From Paramecium sonneborni (Eukaryota > Ciliophora > Oligohymenophorea > Peniculida > Parameciidae), in assembly GCA_905182985.1 (NCBI GenBank), contig CAJJDN010000044.1, positions 304,765 to 368,764 of the forward strand: a DNA stretch of 64,000 nucleotides. Direction: 5' to 3'. The notes under the pieces were generated by a model. The model was not told the origin of the DNA and searched no databases. It saw only the letters and a program-made list of their open reading frames with translations. Numbering within the stretch: position 1 is the stretch's first letter; every line of letters begins with the position of its first letter. This document shows, in pieces, positions 51,901 through 63,799 of this stretch. The translations under genes and the position numbers were made by a program.

Positions 51901-52579
51901 GATGAATTATATATTGTAACAGAATATTGTGCTGGTGGAACACTTTTTGATTTATTACACAGAAAAAAACATTTAGAAATAAATTGGTAATAAAGGGTAA
52001 AAATGGCTATTCAAATAGCAGATGGAATGCTTCATTTACATAAATTAAATCCTCCTTTAATACATAGAGATCTTAAGAGTTTAAAGTAGATATATTTAAT
52101 TATTTAATAGTTTATTACTTGAATCAACATTTGATTAGAATAGATTAAATATAAAAATAGCAGATTTTGGATTAGCTAGAGTATAAGCAGATAATGGTGA
52201 ATAAATGACTAGTGTTTTAGGAACTTTTGTATAATATTAATATAAAATTAGCATTGGATGGCTCCTGAGGTGTTCTAGAATGTTCCTTATACTATAAAAG
52301 CTGATGTCTATTCATATGCAGTAAAATAAACAGTTCTATCAAATTTAGATAGTTTTATGGGAAATATGTTGCAGAGAAACACCATATAAATAATTATCTA
52401 CTAATCCACCTGCTATTATGAAATTAGTAGCAGTAGATAATGGAAGACCTGATTTGAGTTTAATTTAGACTGGTTGCCCTTTATTTATTAAAGAGTTGAT
52501 GATTAAATGTTGGGATAAAGATCCTTAGAAAAGGCCATCATTTCAAGATGTAATATAATATTTAAAGGGATTTTAATGA
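48902..52579 (+). CDS. Dual-kinase protein: AAK1-like, ANTH-like, TKL kinase
   Basis: Predicted 1,152 residues with nine introns (20-29 nt) summing to 219 nt, exactly in frame. Residues ~1-300: kinase-like domain of NAK/AAK1 type with HRDIRPENILIG, but the DFG position reads AKLWNFQRC. Residues ~330-650: ANTH-like helical domain (KTDYWIAACLEEVDAAPC, VIITFKALQLLHNYVKKG). A Q/N- and D-rich linker follows (YSDDDDDDQQDEQQ). Residues ~870-1150: complete TKL kinase with GTGSSCEVYKG, VAIKKM, HRDLKSLN, ADFGLARV and WMAPEVFQN. AAK1-type kinases and ANTH proteins both act in clathrin endocytosis, so the TKL kinase may be targeted to coated membranes; that is inference. It starts 184 bp from the divergent giant gene. 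Confidence 0.85.
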
Positions 52580-52704
52580 TTTGAAAAATTATTGTATGTA
52601 AAAAATTTAACTTTTTAATTCTGCCATTATCAAAAGAAATCAAATAATCCTGACGATATATAAATGTCTGGTCAAAATTTGATTAATTGATTAATTTTAC
52701 ATAT

Positions 52705-54173
52705 ATGCAAATTATAAAGCTCTTCAATAAATCTTATGATGCACCATCTGGAATACTTAGTTCCAGATTCATTACAAAGAACGGAAGGAAAATTACACTA
52801 ATCCTATCTGATTCCAAACTATATCGAATTGTAATCTTTAAAAATTAATGTAAGTCTGATAAAGGTGCGAAAATGGTTTCTCTAAGTAGTCATGTACGCT
52901 TTTAAATAAGATCAATAAAATAATAGAACTATCTAATGTTAGAAACTGACTTTATAGCTAAACCTATAGAGTATTAGTTTGTGGATTAACCAGGCATGTG
53001 GGAAATATTTCTAAAATAGAAATTACCACTAATGGATTATCAAAAATATTATGAGATAGAAAAATTGATTGGTAGTGGAAGTTTTGCTAGTGTTTACATT
53101 GGTAAATCAAAGGGTGATGGTACAAAAGTAGCAATAAAAGCATTCCTCAAAAAGATGCTAATGTTAAAGGATCCAACTTAATGGAGAGTAATATATAAAT
53201 AAATTATAGGAATAAATAGATAATGAAGTAAAAGTGATGAGATATATGAATCATTAAAATATATTGAAATTATATGATGTTTTTGAAAATAAAGCATAAA
53301 TTTACTTAATCACTTAATTATGCAGAGGTGGTAATCTTGAGTAAGCAATTAAAAAATTAGAAGAACCATTACCATTTTTAACAGTAAAAGTGATATTTAG
53401 ACAAATAGTGGAAGGAATCAAATATATGCATGACATAGGTATAAAATAATAAAATAAAAAGGTTTAATGCATAGAGATATAAAACCAGGAAATATATTAT
53501 TTAGATAACCAGTATCTTTGAAATAGTTTGGTTTATCAGTTTAAGATGGTCCATTAATAAGTGATTTTGGTGTATCATCTACAATATAAAAATAACTTAA
53601 TGTTTATTAATATTGTGGATCATATGGATATATGGCACCAGAAGTATTTGCATGTGAAGATGATAAATAGAAATCTTATAATGAAAAATGTGATGTCTTC
53701 AGTTTAGGTTGTTTACTTTATGAATTGTATTAATAATAAATTTAATTAGAACTACTACTAAACCATTATTCTAAGGAAATAATTTAAAATCATTAAATAA
53801 GGAATGTAATATAAATATGAATAAATTGTTAGAAGATTGTTTTGGAAATAGATAATGTAAATTATATATAACATATATAGTAATTAATCTATTAATCAAA
53901 ATGTTAAATCCTAATCCAGATATAAGAATTTCATGTTAGGAAGTACTCAATCATCCAGTGATGCAAGTTGAATATGATGAATAAGGATGTCCATTATTTA
54001 AAGATTATAAAAAACCTATGACTTTGTCAATATAAAAACCAAGATTATCATTAAAATCTAAAAGCAATGCCATTTTACCATAAACTTCAAGGAGAAATGA
54101 AACTCAATCATTTAAAAAATTATCTTAAATACTACCACCTATAAAAAGATTAAGCACAGAAGTCCATAATTGA
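52705..54173 (+). CDS. Ser/Thr kinase with N-terminal PH-like domain
   Basis: Predicted 458 residues with introns of 22, 23, 23 and 24 nt, exactly in frame. The first ~115 residues (ILSSRFITKNGRKITLILS, then PGMWEIFLKQKL) look like a PH-type beta domain. The kinase follows with IGSGSFASVYIG, VAIKAF, HRDIKPGN, ISDFGVSS and the subdomain-VIII motif GSYGYMAPEVF, and ends with a short basic tail containing KKLSQILPPIKR. The kinase resembles CaMK/ULK-like enzymes, and no close family is certain. It lies 125 bp downstream of the dual-kinase gene in the same direction. Confidence 0.8.
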
Positions 54174-54273
54174 TGATGGAATATTTTATATGTACTTCAT
54201 TATCAATATATATAATTTATTAATATTAAATTATCTTTAGATATATCAATAATATTTAAATAAGTATTTTATT

Positions 54274-55048
54274 TCATTTATATTATTATTACTTTTGAAT
54301 TCTTTAAGATTTTATCTCATTAAGAAAAGCATCCATTTATTATTATTAATTTGGTCCTGTTTTAGGATATTATACATTTTATTATTAATATTAAGCTTAT
54401 TCATATTATTATTATTATTATAAACCATAATTCTGGAATAAAGGATTAATAATAGCACCTCCTTAATTCCCAAATGGTAAGCCCATTTATTAATTATTAT
54501 TTACTAAACCTTATCCTTAAGCAGCTTAAAATGGTGAAAATGGAATTTATTAATTTGGAATTTAAGTAGGATTCCTTTATTATGAATTATACTACTATTT
54601 ATTTAAACCTCTAAAAGGATCTTATTAAACAACAGGACTCAATCTATAATCATATTGATCTTATGGTCTCTTAAAAGGATCTTATAATTCACCTCTAGAT
54701 GGTGGTCTTTAAGGAATTTATGCCATTTATGGTACTTATATTTACTATTATGCAAATATTTAATATTAATCTTAGTATTCCAATTTATTTGCTGAATTTG
54801 AACGAACTACTGGTGGCTTTTATTATTATGGTTATTATTTAAATAGATATTCTTATTTTGGTCTCTATTATCTCTATAATTCAGGAGGAAAATTGTTATT
54901 TGCAAACTATTCAAATTAATCATAATATCTATATTTCTATTTCAAAGTACCTTTGCTCATATTATTTCATTACAGCCATAAAATCCTCTTTTCTATCATA
55001 TTTTCGAAGTTCATCTACAAAATCATCTACTCTTAACGGTTGAGACAT
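54274..55048 (-). CDS. Q-rich protein with DPF motifs
   Basis: Predicted 250 residues with one 22 nt intron, exactly in frame. The N-terminus is helical and charged (MSQPLRVDDFVDELRKYDR). The rest is disordered and Q/P/N-rich, with two DPF tripeptides (LQDPFKRPQ and QQDPFRGL) and several NP and PF pairs. DPF motifs bind AP-2 appendage domains in clathrin accessory proteins. That, and a neighbourhood with an AAK1/ANTH gene, hints at endocytosis but does not prove it. Ends NEIKSQRIQK plus a short QQQYK tail. Confidence 0.62.
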
Positions 55049-55340
55049 ATAAAAATATATTAATTATATTATTATTATCTTTTCTTATATATTTTTTATT
55101 TAACTTTCTTTTTTTTTATTTTCAAAACTATAAATAACCTATATTCTTTTTTTTATTACATAAATGATGTTCTCTCCATTTAATTTTAGTAAATTATATT
55201 ATTATTTTTAATATACTTAATTTTATTTATCTAATTTATTTGATAACTAGAACATTTTAGTTTTATATATATTAAATTAAAATTAAGATATTATATATAT
55301 TATTAAATTTATAAAAGATAAAAATCATTATCAAATGTAA

Positions 55341-56286
55341 TCAAAATTTTCTGCTCTTTATTTCATCTAATTTATGTTCACATTTATTACTTAATCCAAA
55401 CTTTGCAGCTTAAATGTTAGGATTAACTGCTAAGGCTTTGTTCAAATAAATTTCAGCATCGTCCAATTAATTACTCTCAAGTAAGCACAACCCTAATTAT
55501 ATAATTTCCTAAAACCAATTCCTAAAAATGAACCTTCTTTATTTTAACTTGTGCAATCAAGTGCCTATTTATAATATAAAATGGCTTCATCAAACTATCT
55601 TTATTTCTTTAGGCAATCAGCTATGAAAAATATTTCAAATAATACCAATATTCCATAAAGCTAAATATTCTTTTTTGTTTAATTATGAAGCTACTTCATA
55701 TATTTTGGTAGCTTCTTTATAATATTCATGTCCTCTTAATATATCACCTTAATTATATAATAAAAAAAAACCAATTTTTAAAAATTCTTATATTTTTTAT
55801 TTTAAATCTATCTCATCATTCTAAATAAATTTTATAATTTACCTTTTTATTTTGAGTTTGTAGATTCAATATTCTTTCAAATTCTAAACTAAAAGGTAAT
55901 ATTAGATCTTAAATATAAGTAGAATATTTTGATAATATAATATCATGATTTATGATATTATTCAATTGAGTTAAAGAAAGTTGTGTTACATCTGAGTTAT
56001 TATGATTGAAATCAAATTGATTTATATATTTTTTAAATGTTGTGAAACTTTTCTATATATTTATGCATAGTTTAACTAATTCCTCTACAAGTTATTATGA
56101 AATTTAAAATTTATCTGATAACCATTTTTCTAAATCCTCAATTTCTACAAAGAAAGGCTCAGCGTCATCATGCATATTATGATTATGATCTTTCATGCAC
56201 TTTAAACAAAAAATTCGTGGATTCTAACAATTTTCAAAAATACAAAATCCTTTAACCCTGCCATGACATTTTAAAGTGACGTTCAT
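55341..56286 (-). CDS. TPR protein with N-terminal Cys/His cluster
   Basis: Predicted 291 residues with introns of 22, 25 and 23 nt, exactly in frame. Starts MNVTLKCHGRVKGFCIFENC with a Cys/His cluster (CHG, C, C, FCLKCMKDHNHNMHDD) that looks like a degenerate B-box. Then come a helical region and TPR motifs (YYKEATKIYEVASQ, KKQRQFDEAILYYKQALDC, ESNQLDDAEIYLNKALAVNP). The end is HKLDEIKSRKF. Such Cys/His plus TPR proteins form a common Paramecium family of unknown function. The upstream two-thirds are repeated at 56579-57355 because of the duplication described separately. Confidence 0.75.
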
Positions 56287-56577
56287 CTAAAAATATAAAA
56301 ATTATAATAAATCTTATATTTCTTATATTTATATTCTAAATATATATATATAATCACATCTACTATATTTTTGGAACTTTAATATATTTTTATATTATAT
56401 TATTAATATTGTAAATTAAAACTAAACTCAATTCGTTGGGACTTGTAATCTTTGAGAATAATTTTTATTTTATAGCTGCAATTCCATTTTTTCAAACATA
56501 TATCTGTTTGATCTTGTTATATGAGGAAAATTGCCAATCAAATGTTCAGAATCAATCAATTTTGATAGTATAGTTTA
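55510..56577. repeat. 1,068 bp exact direct repeat, copy 1
   Basis: Matches 56579-57646 (offset 1,069). The two copies are separated only by a single N at 56578. Copy 1 includes the 5' two-thirds of the TPR gene and the 3' end of the upstream gene. Confidence 0.88.
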
Positions 56578-56578
56578 N
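56578..56578. other. Single ambiguous base at repeat junction
   Basis: One N exactly between two identical 1,068 bp copies, as expected where two overlapping contigs were joined end to end. Confidence 0.95.
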
Positions 56579-57355
56579 TAAAACCAATTCCTAAAAATGA
56601 ACCTTCTTTATTTTAACTTGTGCAATCAAGTGCCTATTTATAATATAAAATGGCTTCATCAAACTATCTTTATTTCTTTAGGCAATCAGCTATGAAAAAT
56701 ATTTCAAATAATACCAATATTCCATAAAGCTAAATATTCTTTTTTGTTTAATTATGAAGCTACTTCATATATTTTGGTAGCTTCTTTATAATATTCATGT
56801 CCTCTTAATATATCACCTTAATTATATAATAAAAAAAAACCAATTTTTAAAAATTCTTATATTTTTTATTTTAAATCTATCTCATCATTCTAAATAAATT
56901 TTATAATTTACCTTTTTATTTTGAGTTTGTAGATTCAATATTCTTTCAAATTCTAAACTAAAAGGTAATATTAGATCTTAAATATAAGTAGAATATTTTG
57001 ATAATATAATATCATGATTTATGATATTATTCAATTGAGTTAAAGAAAGTTGTGTTACATCTGAGTTATTATGATTGAAATCAAATTGATTTATATATTT
57101 TTTAAATGTTGTGAAACTTTTCTATATATTTATGCATAGTTTAACTAATTCCTCTACAAGTTATTATGAAATTTAAAATTTATCTGATAACCATTTTTCT
57201 AAATCCTCAATTTCTACAAAGAAAGGCTCAGCGTCATCATGCATATTATGATTATGATCTTTCATGCACTTTAAACAAAAAATTCGTGGATTCTAACAAT
57301 TTTCAAAAATACAAAATCCTTTAACCCTGCCATGACATTTTAAAGTGACGTTCAT
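56579..57355 (-). pseudogene. 5' fragment of the TPR gene (duplicate)
   Basis: The same start (MNVTLKCHGRVKG) and first two-thirds as the TPR gene at 55341-56286, cut off at the N. It is most likely an assembly artefact and not a real second gene. Confidence 0.7.
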
Positions 57356-57646
57356 CTAAAAATATAAAAATTATAATAAATCTTATATTTCTTATATTTA
57401 TATTCTAAATATATATATATAATCACATCTACTATATTTTTGGAACTTTAATATATTTTTATATTATATTATTAATATTGTAAATTAAAACTAAACTCAA
57501 TTCGTTGGGACTTGTAATCTTTGAGAATAATTTTTATTTTATAGCTGCAATTCCATTTTTTCAAACATATATCTGTTTGATCTTGTTATATGAGGAAAAT
57601 TGCCAATCAAATGTTCAGAATCAATCAATTTTGATAGTATAGTTTA
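56579..57646. repeat. 1,068 bp exact direct repeat, copy 2
   Basis: Matches 55510-56577. Only this copy is continuous with the complete upstream gene, and only copy 1 is continuous with the 3' end of the TPR gene. Collapsing the copies restores one intact version of each. Confidence 0.88.
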
Positions 57647-58793
57647 TCTTAAAATATTATTATTATTCGAATATTCATCTTGATTTAATTATTCTTTGAA
57701 ACTATTTAAGACTTCATTTGATTTTTGTTTTAAAAATAATGAAAGGTTTTTTTAATAATAAATAATTTTTCTTACAAAATCTTAGTCGAGAATGGGGGTT
57801 TATTCTTTAAGAAGCATTGCAGCTTAATATTCAGATTCTTTAAATCTATATTTAATAATCCGAGGATTAAATTCACCTAGTTGTTCTTGAAATTCTAAGG
57901 GCAATTCACCAGCTCCATATACTCTATAATAAATATCATATTTAGTAGGTTTATAGAATTTATAATTTAAAAAGAAATCATCATCAATTTTGAATTAAAG
58001 ATGTGATTGTGGGAAGTCTTACTTTGGTTTAAACAGTAAATGAAATATTTTATAATCAAGTCCTGTAATTCTTAATAATGTTTATGATAATTAATTTTCA
58101 GTATTATATAATTACACAGCTACATCTAAATCTTATATAAACTGATCTATGATTAAAGATAAATTTGGATATTGATGAGTAAATGAATTAATAATAGAAG
58201 ATTAAAAATTGGGTGCATCCTTTATTTTAGCTATTGTATGTGTACTAAGATGATATGTAAATATACCATTATAAAAGAAGTTATAAATGAATTCTTGATT
58301 CTTCTTTTGTTTTTTTGGGTGTTGATAATTTAAATTGTATAGATGAAGTCTGTAAAGATTAATCTTTTAAAAGATCTGAATATTTATAATGAAGGTTTGA
58401 TTATGATTTATTTTTCAATAATTCAATATAATCTGCAATATGTAATGATGAATCTGCAATTGGTATTTTTTTATTATGTAAAGGAGCTCTGCGTTCTTTA
58501 CTGCTTTTTTAAGTATGTTATCCAGATGAAGACTTTGGTTGTATAAGTTGTTGAGATTTATTAGTATGATATCGTTTATGTCGAGGTGTTTCTGAGTTAA
58601 TGATATGTTGAGATTTTTGTGGTAAATGAAATGTTAAACTTGTTTTATGATGTATATTTAAGAGATTTGAATTTGAGACTGATTATATTTAAGGAGTTTG
58701 ATTTAATTTGAGTATTTGATATTTTGAACTTGAGGTTAGGATATTACGATAATAAAACTTTTTTTTATTTGATGGTTCTTTAGAGAAGAGCAT
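57497..58793 (-). CDS. Hypothetical protein, 424 residues
   Basis: One 22 nt intron (GTATATTT to ATCTTAG) gives 424 residues exactly in frame. The N-terminal third is disordered and S/H/K-rich (MLFSKEPSNKKKFYYRNIL). The C-terminal two-thirds look globular with LLRITGLDYKIFHLLFKP, YDIYYRVYGAGELPLEFQ and EFNPRIIKYRFKESEYQ, and end SQRLQVPTN. No family recognised. It diverges from the OSBP gene with 92 bp between starts. Its last ~80 bp also appear at 56428-56577 in repeat copy 1. Confidence 0.7.
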
Positions 58794-58885
58794 TAATAGT
58801 AAAATAAATTTATTATGAATAAGTATCATGAATTGAATTAAAACTGATAATGAAATATCTAGTTGGATTTAATTAATTATAAATT

Positions 58886-60910
58886 ATGGAAGGTTATTTA
58901 AAGAAATGGGTGAACTTTATGTATTAATGGTAAAATAGGTATTTTATTTTACATGAAGATTCATTAATATATTGTTAATCTAAAGGAACTCCAAAAAAAG
59001 GTATTTAATATTATATAATTATTAGGTCAAGTACATTTAAGTATATGTTCAATAAGATCAGTCCCAAAAGATCCATTGAGAATAGTTATAAATTATGGAA
59101 TGAGTGAAATGAATTTAAGAGCTTCATCAGTATAAGAGAAATAAAAGTGGTTAGATGCTCTTTTATTTGCTTAATAAAGAGTATAATATAATCGTTATTT
59201 AGTTTACATCTAAATCTGAGAATAAAATATTAGTCTAGAGAAAAAAGAATCCATTCTATTTTATAGAAGGTGTACCAGAATTAGATTTGAAACGTATCCA
59301 TACAACATTAACATAATTTTGGGTTATGTAAGCATAATTGGAGGAATAGATATCTTTAAACAATACTTAAAGAATCAGTTAGTTGATTTAAGAATTAAAA
59401 GTATATCCCTTTGAAAATTTAGCACACTACCACATCTTGTGCATCCCAATTAGATGAAGAATATAACAAGTTGATTTAAATAAGCAAAAAATTATAAGAA
59501 AAATTCAGAGAAATTAATGATTAAAATCCACCTGATCATCATGATCTATAATATGATGAAGAATTTTTACCTACAGAACAATTTATGAGTTTTAAAATGG
59601 ATGAAGATGAATTTTATTCTATCAATCATGAACTTTATGATGATAGACAATTAGTAAGAAGACTTTCTTCAAAAAAAAAGTCACTAGCTGGAGTATCTTC
59701 ATTATATTAGTTACTTGAATAAATTAGAATTCCATAACCAATTAAATATAAGAATCTAATCAATAATGAAGCATTTAAAGATATGATCATAGGAATTGAT
59801 GAAACTAGAGAATAATTACCTGCTTTTAAGGATCCTAACGAAAGCATAAAGTTCGTTTCCCTATTAAAAGATATGATTGGAAAAGACCTTACTAAAATTG
59901 CATTTCCAGTTACTTTTAATGAACCTTTATCAATGCTTTAAAATTTATGTGAAAATTTAGAATATTCAGAACTATTAGATTAAGCAGATACATTTACAAA
60001 TAGTTGTGAAAGGTTAGCTTATGTTATGGTTTTTGCAGTAGCAGGATTATCAGCTACAATTAATAGAGTCAAAAAACCATTTAATCCTATTCTAGGTGAA
60101 ACTTTTGAATTTACTTGTGATAAATTTAAGTATATTTCAGAATAAGTCTCACATCATCCCCCTATATCTGTTGGTTATGCGGAAAATGATCATTTTGAAT
60201 TTTTATCTGATAATAATGTTACTACATCTTTCTGGGGTAAATCTATTACTGTAACACCTCTTGGATGGGTTAATATTACATTAAAAAAACATTAAGATTA
60301 ATTTGCATTTTAAAGATGTAAATCCTCTTTTAAAAATTTAATTATGGGACCTTAATATCTAGATCATTATGGAGAAATGAAATTTAAAAATGAAATAACC
60401 GGAGATACAGGAACTCTTAAATTGATTGAAGGATCCTCAGAAGCATCATATGAATTAAAAGGATTTGTTAAAGACAAACAAGGAATATAATATTGTACAA
60501 TATAAGGTAAATGGAATTCAGAAATAAGTATTTCAATTGGAGGAATTAACAAAGTAATTTGGGTTCGTAATCAATTACCTTTAAAATGTGATTAATAATA
60601 TTACTTCACTCGATTTGCTTTATAATTGAATCACTTAAATAGATAGCTATTAAAAACATTGCCACCTACTGATTCTAGATTCAGACCTGATTAAAGAGCC
60701 TTAGAAAATAGTAATATTGATTTCGCAGCAATTGAGAAAACTAGATTAGAATAAAAATAACGATTAGCTAGAAAGGAGCTAAATGAGCAGAAAATAGATC
60801 ATATTCCTAGATGGTTTCTTTAAAGGAATGGCAAACATACCTTTGGTTAAGAATATTGGAAGCTAAAAGAAACATCAGAATTCTAAATATAAGCATTTGA
60901 TATTTTTTGA
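58886..60910 (+). CDS. Oxysterol-binding protein (PH plus ORD)
   Basis: Lipid-transfer protein of about 651 residues (introns of 25, 22 and 22 nt). It begins with a PH domain (MEGYLKKWVNFMYQWQNRYF, then KQKWLDALLFA). The OSBP-related domain follows, with DLTKIAFPVTFNEPLSML, KPFNPILGETFEF and the diagnostic EQVSHHPPIS. A downstream block at GLMG-like FKNLIMGPQYLDHYGE and the C-terminal DSRFRPDQRALE with WFLQRNGKHTFGQEYW complete the fold. It exchanges sterol or phosphoinositide between membranes at contact sites. No FFAT motif was seen. Confidence 0.92.
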
Positions 60911-60950
60911 ATTTTAATAAATATATTTAATTATAAAAGAAAATATTTAG

Positions 60951-61775
60951 ATGTCCAATTCTTTGTTAAGTTAACAATAATAATTAAGAAAACGATAATT
61001 TGAACCATACTTTAATAAATAGGCAGATAAATTAAAAACTTGAAAAGATAGAAGATAGGAAATTAAACTACAAACAAAAGATCTTAAAGAATTATAATTA
61101 TATGTTTAAAACAGTTTCGTTAACTCTATGATAGTAAAATACTTTTAATCAATTAATTAAAATACTTTAAAAACTGTAGAATTAATTCAATAATATGTGG
61201 ATATCAACTATGCCTTAATTGCTTATGATAAATAATAATATAAAGAAGTTGTACAATATTCACTTTAAGATCCTAAATCATTCCTAAATAAAAGTTTAAA
61301 TTTTCAAAGCCTTTTCTAAAAGGAAATCAGTTACAAACTTAAATTTAAGAAGAAAAATAAATTTTTTTCGAAAATGATTCCATAGTGATAACCAAAGACA
61401 ATTATTAGGATTCAATATCATCAGAAAATGTTTCAGTTTTATTGAAGAACTTAGAAAACACTACTTTTAATGTAGAAGGATCATTAGATACATTTTATTT
61501 ACATAATCTAGTTAAAGTAAAAGTGAAATTTGGAGATGTAAAAGGAAATAGATAAATGCATAGGTTATGAGTAGGAAACATGCATTAATTAAGAATACAA
61601 GATACCATAGAATGTTCATTTATTTATTATCTATGTTACATCAAATTCTATTATTGAAAGATGCTCTAAATTAATCTTCACTAAATTTGGAACTAAAGAG
61701 AATAATTTTTACGATTAGGTTTAAAATTTTAATTGGTTAAAGTAAGAAAAATCACCAAATTTTAGCATTGTTTGA
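60951..61775 (+). pseudogene. TBCC-like (tubulin cofactor C) gene, apparently broken
   Basis: The region reads as a tubulin-binding cofactor C homologue from end to end. The N-terminal helical part runs MSNSLLSQQQQLRKRQFEP to NYALIAYDKQQYKEV. A C-CAP/TBCC domain follows (VLLKNLENTTFNVEGSLDTF, FYLHNLVKVKVKFGDVKG, MHQLRIQDTIECSF, VTSNSIIERCSKLIFTKFG), and the typical end is NFNWLKQEKSPNFSIV. The reading is interrupted by an in-frame TGA at 61041-61043, a second TGA at 61568-61570 and a frameshift near 61625. One 20 nt intron is needed near 61330. I found no intron that removes the breaks. It is either a recent pseudogene or sequence error. Confidence 0.62.
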
Positions 61776-61804
61776 ATTATAAATAGATTATGCTATAATA
61801 TGTT

Positions 61805-63300
61805 TCAATTAGATAATGTATTCAGTCCACTTTCTTATTAAATTGTATTTGTATCTAATGCACTGCATTCTTCTTCGCATTATTTATAAAGTTCAATTAA
61901 AAAGCAATGCAATTAAAATACTACATTTGATACTTCAAAAACAATCAACTCCACTAAAGCTAAGATGAAACCTATCCAAAATAAAAAATAATGTTAATTT
62001 GAACTATCAGTATTAGTTGGCTAAAATAAGCCGAATAAAGCTATAAAAATATATCCAATTATTCCTATTAGATTAATTAATAAAATGTAATTTAAATAAT
62101 CATACCATTAAGTTTTCATTTTTGCATTATATTCCCTTTCATATCTATCTAAATTTGGTTAAATAGCATCATCAAAATATTTTTCTAATGTTATTTCATA
62201 TTGTTATCTATATTTTTCCTGATATTTCTCTTTTATTTATTCTGATGGTTCTACTGGTTTTTATATCCTTCTCTTTAACATATTCATTGTTTTTGACCAT
62301 GCAATACCACTTGAATGCAATGTCGGCAATCTTAATTTTAATTCCAACCAAACTTTACTGTAAAGTTTATCAAAAATTACCAAAAACATAATGCATTTTT
62401 ATAAGAGATAATAACTAACTACACTTAGATTATAAAATCTATAGTAAATCTGCATATTGCAAACAAAAATGAGTATGCAATATAAAGCCATCATTAGGAT
62501 TGTTACACATATGATTCGAATAAAACTAGGTTTAATGAAATTCCATCCTGATGATTCTTTTTTATTTAATCTACTTAAAATAAGAACTGTAAATCCTACT
62601 AATCCTTAAGTTATCGATTCTGTTACAATCCAAAAAATTATTGAAAATTACATATAAGCAGTTTGTGATAATGGATCAGTATAAAGGCAATTGCATAAAT
62701 CTCTTTTGTAATTAAACTGTCTCCAAGTTTAGTTAAATGGACTAGAATTACTACAAGTCATATTTCCGCCCCCATAAATATCAATATAACAATTTATTTG
62801 TCCTTAATTCATAATATTTGAATATAAAATTGTACCCTTAAACAATAAAAAATCTCTCTAAACTATAATTTATATATTACTAGAGCACAAATTATCTCTA
62901 CATACAATGATATAGCAATAGTCCACTTATAACAATCAAGCTCATATTACTTTTCTTCTGTGAACTTTTTTTCAGACTAAGCAAAAATTTCTTTCATTTT
63001 CTGTCTAACATAAAATGCTACCGAAATCACCATAAATATCCTTAATATTGAATAAGCATAACAAGCAGGTAAAAAGACCTAGTTAACACTGCCTTCTGTT
63101 GTTCCTATTTCTGCCTAATATAATGGATTTAATAAAGTTTATTCAAAATCAGAAAAAGTGAAAAGTCTTAATAATTAATTTGATATATTGCAATAATAGT
63201 TGTTTTTAGTCTCTACAAGCCCATATAATTGATTTTGAGAATCGTTATATAATGTCTAAACCAAAGTTTCAGACAAATTCGCGCAGTTAAGAGTTTTCAT
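61805..63300 (-). CDS. Multi-pass membrane protein, possibly seven-helix
   Basis: Roughly 490 residues, introns not fully resolved. Starts MKTLNCANLSETLVQTLYND, with cysteines and N-x-S/T sites suggesting an extracellular N-terminus. Hydrophobic helices include ACYAYSILRIFMVISVAFYV, WTIAISLYVEIICALVIY, SIIFWIVTESITQGLVGF and FIRIICVTILMMALYCILIF. A long loop contains several cysteines (CSNSS, CNCLY). The end is ECSALDTNTIQQESGLNTLSN. The layout resembles a seven-helix receptor, but no family motif was found. It is convergent with the TBCC-like gene (29 bp between stops). Confidence 0.6.
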
Positions 63301-63403
63301 TATTTTTTTTATTTAAATAATAAAATATTAAAGCAAAAAGTTTATTCACAAAACTTATTTTAATTTATTCACTCCAAAAAAGCTATTAAAATAAGTTTCT
63401 TAC

Positions 63404-63799
63404 TCACCAGCACATATTAACCATAAATATTTAATAAATTTATTACATTATTGGGTATTTTTTTAATTAATTAGACTGTTCATCTAAAAGTGATTAATTT
63501 TTATACCACTTATTAGGATAAGATTTAAATTCACCATTTTATATTACATATACAAATAATGAAAGAGAAATAAAATAAAATTAAGAGAAGTAGATTATAG
63601 AAATACATATTATGAATTAGGTAATTGTAAGCCAAAAGTTTATTTTTATAGTTTTTTGGAATTTATTAATGAGAGTAAGTAGGACAAAATCAAAATTAAA
63701 CAAACATATTGTTTAATTTTACCAAAAATTCTAAGGAACACCTAATTATTGCTATAGACAATGAATGATTTTTCTAGTCTTAATCTAAAATGAACTCAT
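63404..63799 (-). CDS. Possible small membrane protein
   Basis: An uninterrupted 132-codon frame from MSSFQIKTRKIIHCLQQQLG to MVNMCW. It has one strong hydrophobic stretch (INFWLTITQFIICISIIYFS) followed by a hydrophilic tail (NGEFKSYPNKWYKNQSLLDE). It may be the 3' part of a longer gene continuing past 63800. No family recognised. Confidence 0.38.

Noticed and set aside
58290..58330. Apparent frameshift in the 424-residue unknown protein
   Set aside because: The reading frame is restored by a 22 nt intron just downstream at about 58,235-58,256, and the spliced length is a multiple of three.
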